From Treponema sp. (lineage in GTDB: Bacteria; Spirochaetota; Spirochaetia; Treponematales; Treponemataceae): a DNA stretch of 7,514 nt. This document shows, piece after piece, positions 1 through 6,400 of this stretch (its first letter is position 1; each line of letters starts with the position of its first letter). Where the stretch lies: positions 1-7,514 of the forward strand of contig DLYJ01000251.1 in the NCBI GenBank assembly GCA_003447785.1, written 5' to 3'. A model generated the notes under the pieces. That model had not been told where the DNA came from. It saw only the letters and a list, made by a program, of their open reading frames with translations, and ran no database searches. The position numbers and the translations under genes were made by a program.

Positions 1-435
1 ACTGATATGTCAGGCGCAAACCCTCTGACAATCGCAACCTATTACAACGAAGGCGAAGAACCGGATTCAAGGGATGAGGCCAGCCTTGAAAAATGGAACA
101 ACTATAAAAAACTCTATGGCGAAGACGCAATTCAGACTTTCCGCACTGACGGAAATGGTCTTACCAAGGTTTTCTACTTTGCAGTAACTGCAAGTGACGC
201 TGCCTGCGTTTACAATGATTTTGCAAACAAGACAGAAACTGCGGTTGGTAACAGCACAAGCGAATTCTACCGCGGTACTACAGAAATGCTCAAACTCATC
301 AACAGCAAAAATTCCGCATTCAAGGATTTTTCTGTTACAAAACTCCGTCAGTACATCAATCAGACTGATTCAACCTATGTTGACAGTGACGAATTAAAAT
401 CTATCGTCGCATCATCAAAGTCGCCCAGCGTTACA
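1..435 (+). other. N-proximal segment of the giant protein, fold not recognised
   Basis: Residues 1-145 of the visible protein. An acidic, Lys- and Tyr-containing stretch (residues 17-44) leads to a strand FYFAVTASDAACVYNDFANK (about residues 58-77). That strand resembles the closing strand of an Ig-like module, with a degenerate turn (SDAACVYNDFAN) in place of D-x-x-G-N. Residues about 92-140 (TTEMLKLINSK, then SVTKLRQYINQ, then SDELKSIVASSK) look more helical than anything downstream and may be a linker or a helical insertion. I read this as the tail of a module that begins upstream plus a spacer. The domain boundary is uncertain. Confidence 0.5.
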
Positions 436-3400
436 AATTCAACCGTAGAAAGCATTGCATCATCAATTTCGCATATTTCTACAGACGATGGCGATGTATT
501 CCTCAATTACACAATCAACCCGGAAAACAACCCGTCTTACAACCTTGGCGGTATGGGCATGGATTTTAGTTCCAGCGATACCGAAAAATACACTGACGGT
601 TTCTATAACTATTTTACTGAATCAAACATCAACCTTACCGTAACTCCCGGTCTTGACCTTACAAACCTGGACACAAGCACTATCAGTGTTTATTACACAA
701 AGGTGGATGCTAATCAGAACGCTCTCGGTTCAAAACAGCTTTTGTGGACCTGGAATGAAGCCGTAGCAGTTGAATACGCAATAGCCAGCGGAGTCAGCGA
801 GTCTCTTGCAGCACAGCACGTCAGGTTGAATCCTGCAGCCTGCCGCTACACTGTAACTACTGAAGGCGAAAACTCTGACGGACTTTCCGTTCAGACAAGT
901 CTTTCCATCGCTAAGGGCGAAATTGAAGCAAACACTCACTATGTATTCAGCATTGAAGGAACTGATATTAACGGTCAGAAAATCATTCCAAGTGACGATG
1001 ACGGATTTGGATTTGTTTCCAAGTCGAATTCAAAAACTCCGACAATCATAATCAACCAGGAAGCAGGCAAGCGCAACTTAAAGACTGCCAGCATCTTTAC
1101 CGAAAGCGTACTGACAGATGGAAGTTTTGGCTTTGACGGAACCATCAATTCTTCAGAAGAACTCCAGAAAGGCTCTGTAACATATACTCTCAAACTTTCT
1201 GATGCAAATGACGCTGAAGATTCTGCCCAGATGAGCGGAGACATCGAACTGAATTTTGTGGAAAATACCACATTCAGTTACACCTGGACAAAGACTTTTA
1301 CCGCAAACGGTTCGATGAAGAGCATTATCCAAAACGGAAGCGGCGTTTACAATGTTGAATTTACAATTTCGGCACAGAATGCGGGCGGAACTTCTTCTCA
1401 GAACCGCCAGTACTATCTTGATTCAAAAGCTCCTGAAGAAAACAACGTTAAAATTTCTACAGGCTATACTGCTTCTGACGGAACTATATTCATCAACAAT
1501 ACAAAGACCTTCTCTTTGAGCGGTACAACAATCGATAACTTTAACCGCGGCCTTACAAGTTATAAATTCACAGGAATTGACTCTAACGGCGATGAAAAAA
1601 TTTTAACAGAGACAAATTCTCAGGCAGAAACCGGCTGGCTCTTTGGAAATCTTTCACTTGCCGATTTTGCTCCTCAGAGCAATGCTCCGGATACTGTGCT
1701 TACAGTTACTGCTTATGATGCTGCGGGCAACAGCACGGATACCGAATACAAAGTTGAATTTGATACAATTGCTCCTGCAGGAAAGCACCTTATCGACAAA
1801 AAGAATAAGGATTTGATCTTCCGTGTGGGAGAAAATAATAACGAAACATCAGAAATTAATGCCGCTTCTCTTACTTGGGATGATGTCCTTGATAAGGACG
1901 TAGGTGGTAAATATCAGGTTGGAACCTGGGGTACTGCCCGCACAATTACTATCCGCGGTGATTTTACTGAAGACGGTTCTGGCGTAAACATGATTTATTA
2001 CAAGATTTACGACCAAGTTCCGACGGAAAGAGATTTGAACAACTTCCTCACACACTACGCAACGACAAAAGACGGCTACTTTAGTCCTCTTGCCGAACGC
2101 GTAACTCATCGTGTTTCTTACACTAAGGCCGATGGAACAAAGGCATTTGAAGAAATTGATTCATTGTTTAAAACTACAATTTCTGGCTTTGATGCACAGA
2201 AAAACTATCTTGCCCTCGTTGCGGTAGATAATGTAGGTAACGCAGCTCTTGATTCAATTTATGCAACTTCAATCAATGACACAAGTGCACAAGCATCAAA
2301 CACATGGAACAACTCTGCAAGTTTCTTCAGTTTGAACATAGATACTGAGTCTCCGACCTTGAGTTCAACTACCAGTGGTGCTCAGTACACAAACAAGGTA
2401 AACGAAATTACAGTTGCAGGAACTGTAAACGATAATGCTTCGGGAGTAAGTTCAGTTGTTCTGACATTAAATGGCCAAAACGTGACCGGAACAATCACAA
2501 CAAGCGGCGCCCTCTCAAGCGGATGGACAGCAACAATTCCAACAAGTCTGCTCCAGACTCTCGGTGACACAACATACCCTGTAAACGCAACTGTAAAAGA
2601 TGCTGCAGGTAACTCCAGCGCTTCAACAATCTTTACTTTGCAGGTAGACGCTACTTCTCCGGATCTGGAAATTACTACTCCTCTCAAGAATGCAAGTATT
2701 AACGGCAGTATTTCAGTGACAGGAAGCGTAACGTATACTGGTGCCGCTCCTGCAAGTCTTGCACTTTACTACACAAAGGCAGACCCGTCTCTGGCTCAGA
2801 CACCTCCGGCTCTTGAAGATTTGACTCAGTTCGGTTCAACAATAACAGATCCGGCTCTGATTTACAGTTATAAGTTTGAAAACGTAAACGTATATGATGT
2901 ATTTGGCGAAGACACGGCAAGTGCAACTAAAGATGTCTGGCTGATTCCGGTTGTAACTGATACTGCAGGTAACTGCAATATTTACACTGAAAATACATCT
3001 CAGGTTAAGACTTATTCATATACTCTCGATAAAAACTGCTTTAAGTACACGGTTGACCGTGATTCAGACAGGCCGACAATCCGTCTGATTAACCTTAACA
3101 AGCTTAGTGACGGTTCTTACATCTTAAAGTACGGAACAAACGCTACTCTTGAAGGTACAATCAACGATGATGACGCAACAAGCACAGCCACAGTTAAACA
3201 TCTGTATATTACGGAAGACGCACCATACACAGGAACCGGCGACGCTCCTTCAAGCGCAAGTCGTGTAAGCCTCGGTGCTGACGGAAGCTTTACATATACT
3301 CCTGCAAGCACACACGATGGCACAAAGAACCTTTACTTCTACATTGAGGATAATTCAGGGGCAAAATTCTACACAAATAATGCAACCGCATACCTCATGC

Positions 3401-6400
3401 CAAAGATTCAGTACAAGAGCGAAACTGCAACTGACAATAATGCTGTTTTGACTTACAAGAGCGACAGTACAGCGCCTTCAATTGCGGATACTCAGGTACA
3501 GAGCTATGATAATACTCAAACGTCAAACGGTACTTCTGTAACACCTGGTACAAGCCTCATTGTAGGTGGAAAAGATAGACAGTATGTTCAGTTTATCATT
3601 AAGGGAAAAGATGCCAACGGTATTGAAGGCATGCTTCTTACCCTTAAGTATAAAGACAGTTCCGATGCGGATGCTTATATCCGCCTGACAAATATTAATT
3701 CCACAGATTATACAAGCCGCACTGTTGAAGGTGAGACAATTGCCTTCACATACGACACAAACGGAACTTCAATTCTTTCTGAAAACAACACAATTACTAC
3801 ATGGACAACAAGTCTCATAGATTTAAGCGTTGCAAAAACTGGTTCAATTACCTGCTCAATTGAAGTTTATGATACAAGCGGACTTTCTGGAAACGCATCT
3901 CCTGTATTCATGGTTGATAATGACGGACCGGATGTAAGAATTACTACTCCAAGTTCGAATGATGAAGTAACAGGTGACATTAAGATTGGCGGTAATGCAA
4001 CTGACGTGGGCCTTGCTGACACTTACATTACAAAATGGCTCATCCCGACTAAAACACAGCGTGCGATGACTGATGAACAGCTGATGGCCCTTACTGATGA
4101 TGAAGGTAACAGCTTATGGAACCACGTTCTTGACGCAAATACTACAGAAACAAGCTGGTCATTTACAATTGCGACGGATGAAGCAAAAAAATATGATACT
4201 TCAGATTATTGTCCTCATCCTACGTCGGATAAGGTTTATACACTTCCATTCTATGTACTGGCAGTTGATAACCTTGGAAACTATACTTTAAAGAAAGACT
4301 TTACTTTCAAGCACAACCCGGATGGTGACCGTCCTAAGACTTCAATCTCATACCCGACAGACGGTTTGACTCTCGGCGGTACAATCCGTGTAACCGGCGA
4401 CGCATACATTCCTTCCGGAACCACAAACGTTGCAGCCGTATTTATTCAGATTGCAAAGAAAACTTCAGACGGAAAGTACAACTTTGATTCAGCTGATAAA
4501 ACTCTGGTTTCCGGCTCAACTAATTTTACAGGCCTCGTTAATAACGGCGGATTCGGTTACACAGTAATGGACAGTGCGGCAGTTAAGAACGAACTTGGCG
4601 TTACAAAACTCACCTTTGGTGATGAAGACACTTCTGGCAGTTCAACACTTGCAGGTTCTTGGTGGGGAATTAAGGCAACAAAGACAAGTTCTTCATGGTA
4701 TATCCAGATTAACAACGAAAAGGAACTTGACCCGGCTGCAGGAGAGACAAATGACCTTGCAATCCGTGCTTGTGCCGTAAACGCTGAAGGAAAGTTCGGA
4801 ACCTGGAGTGACACCTACACATTCAGTATCGACGCTACTGCCCCGACTCAGGAAGCAACCCTCTGCCAGTACGACGCTCAGATTACAAGTGCAAATGCAA
4901 AGGCAGATACGCCTTCCGTTAAGGCTATAAAAACTTACGAAGCCCAGATGTACTTAAAGGGTAGCTGGTATCTGACAGTTAAACTGGAAGATGAATCAGA
5001 ACTTTCTTCTTATACAGTAAAGAACAACATTCAGGTAAAAAACCTGGTTGCAGATACAGACTACTTTGTTTCCAATGTAGCAACAGCGGACAGCGGTGCC
5101 AAGAGTCAGTACATATACATTCCTGTAGATACAACTACAGAATATGTAACTTATACCGTAAGTGTAACTGACAGTCAGACAAGCGGTCATACACTTACAA
5201 CTACCTATGAACTGAGACTTGATAATACTGCCCCGGTTATTAACGCAGTATACAATGGTGATGGACTTGCTCCGGATAGTTCAAACTTGATTGGCCAGAA
5301 CTACACAATTACTGACTCTAACTATGTATTTACTCTTGGGGGTAAAACGGAAGAAACAGGTTCTGGCCTTGAACGGGTTGCATTCTACTACATCCGTCAT
5401 GGATCAGATTTTACAAACGAATGTATTATGGATCCTCTGATTACCACAGGAACATCTGATGCTAAGGTTGCTCTCTCAGATTTGACAGAACGCACAATCA
5501 GGCAGGGTGATAATTCAATAAGCATGTGGGCTCTTCCTGTAACAGGTACAATGAAAGGGTACAACTTTGTTGCTGATTCTGATTTAAGTACAAACAGCCA
5601 CATCCGTGTTGGTGGTTTGATTGAAGTTGGTGGTGTTTACCGTCGTATTGAATCAATCGCTAATGACGGCAGAACAATCGGCTTTAATACAAGTACCGGT
5701 GTTACGGAAGATACTTCTACAACAGCCTACTTCCCTTATGCACAGGTTGTAGATAATACAGGTAAAGAAAAGAAAAGTGCAGAGACAGAAACTACATTTA
5801 CCTTTGAAAGCGGTGATGACGGCGACTTAATGCCTGAATCCGTATCAGGTTCTAAATCTGTGGGATATATCTGGGATGCAACAATCCACTCGGGAAACAT
5901 TGCCGATGGTCCTGCAGAACTTGTAATTATCGCATTTGATAAGGCAGAAAACGTTTCATCGATAACATACAAGGTAAATATTGCAAACAGTGCTCCTCGT
6001 CTTGCAAAGGTTTACCTGGGCACCGACTTAAACAGTAACGGTTCATTTACCGCAGGCGAATTTGTGGGCTACGATGTATATCACGCAAATGCAAGTGCAG
6101 GAATCAACACTACTGAAGTACGGGATGTAATTTCTATCGCAACCGCAAACTTTGGTGGCGAACACTTTATCGCCAAGGATAAACTTGCTGTAGTACCAGA
6201 AATTGTTGGTGGTAACGGCAATATCATAATGGTTTACAAGAAGGGTGCAGCCAATACAACTCAGATTACGACCGAAAACGGTACAACTGCCGCAGTTGAC
6301 AACACAATTACAGGCGTAATTACAGATACAATCGGAAGCGTAAGCTATAAGAGCGCTGCAACTTCAACTGTACTCAAGGCATTTACTTTGACAAGCAAAC

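Noticed and set aside
7..9. Internal ATG at position 7 as the gene start
   Set aside because: The frame is open upstream to the window edge, no ribosome-binding site can be seen, and no signal peptide follows. The protein is already in mid-domain.
826..843. Lipobox-like LNPAAC (and SDAAC at 199-213)
   Set aside because: They lie in the interior of the protein, with no preceding charged n-region or hydrophobic helix, so they are not lipoprotein signal sites.
730..1271. Minus-strand open frames at 730-939 and 975-1271, and similar ones elsewhere (1849-2109, 2382-2687, 5736-5972)
   Set aside because: They are shadows opposite the coding strand, with no domain pattern and no spacing suggestive of an operon.
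2596..3960. Short identical DNA stretches such as tgcaggtaac (2604 and 2964) and attactactcc (2677 and 3943), as evidence of recent duplication or CRISPR-like repeats
   Set aside because: They are only 10-11 bases long and encode the same short protein motifs (A-G-N, I-T-T-P). Flanking DNA is not conserved and spacing is irregular.
5236..5997. Frameshift or gene fusion to explain the double-length module
   Set aside because: The reading frame, codon use and strand patterns continue smoothly through it; an in-frame insert or an extra half module is simpler.
6025..6060. Dockerin domain
   Set aside because: Only one calcium loop is present. A dockerin needs two repeats of about 22 residues with loop-helix arrangement, and the flanks here are strand-like.
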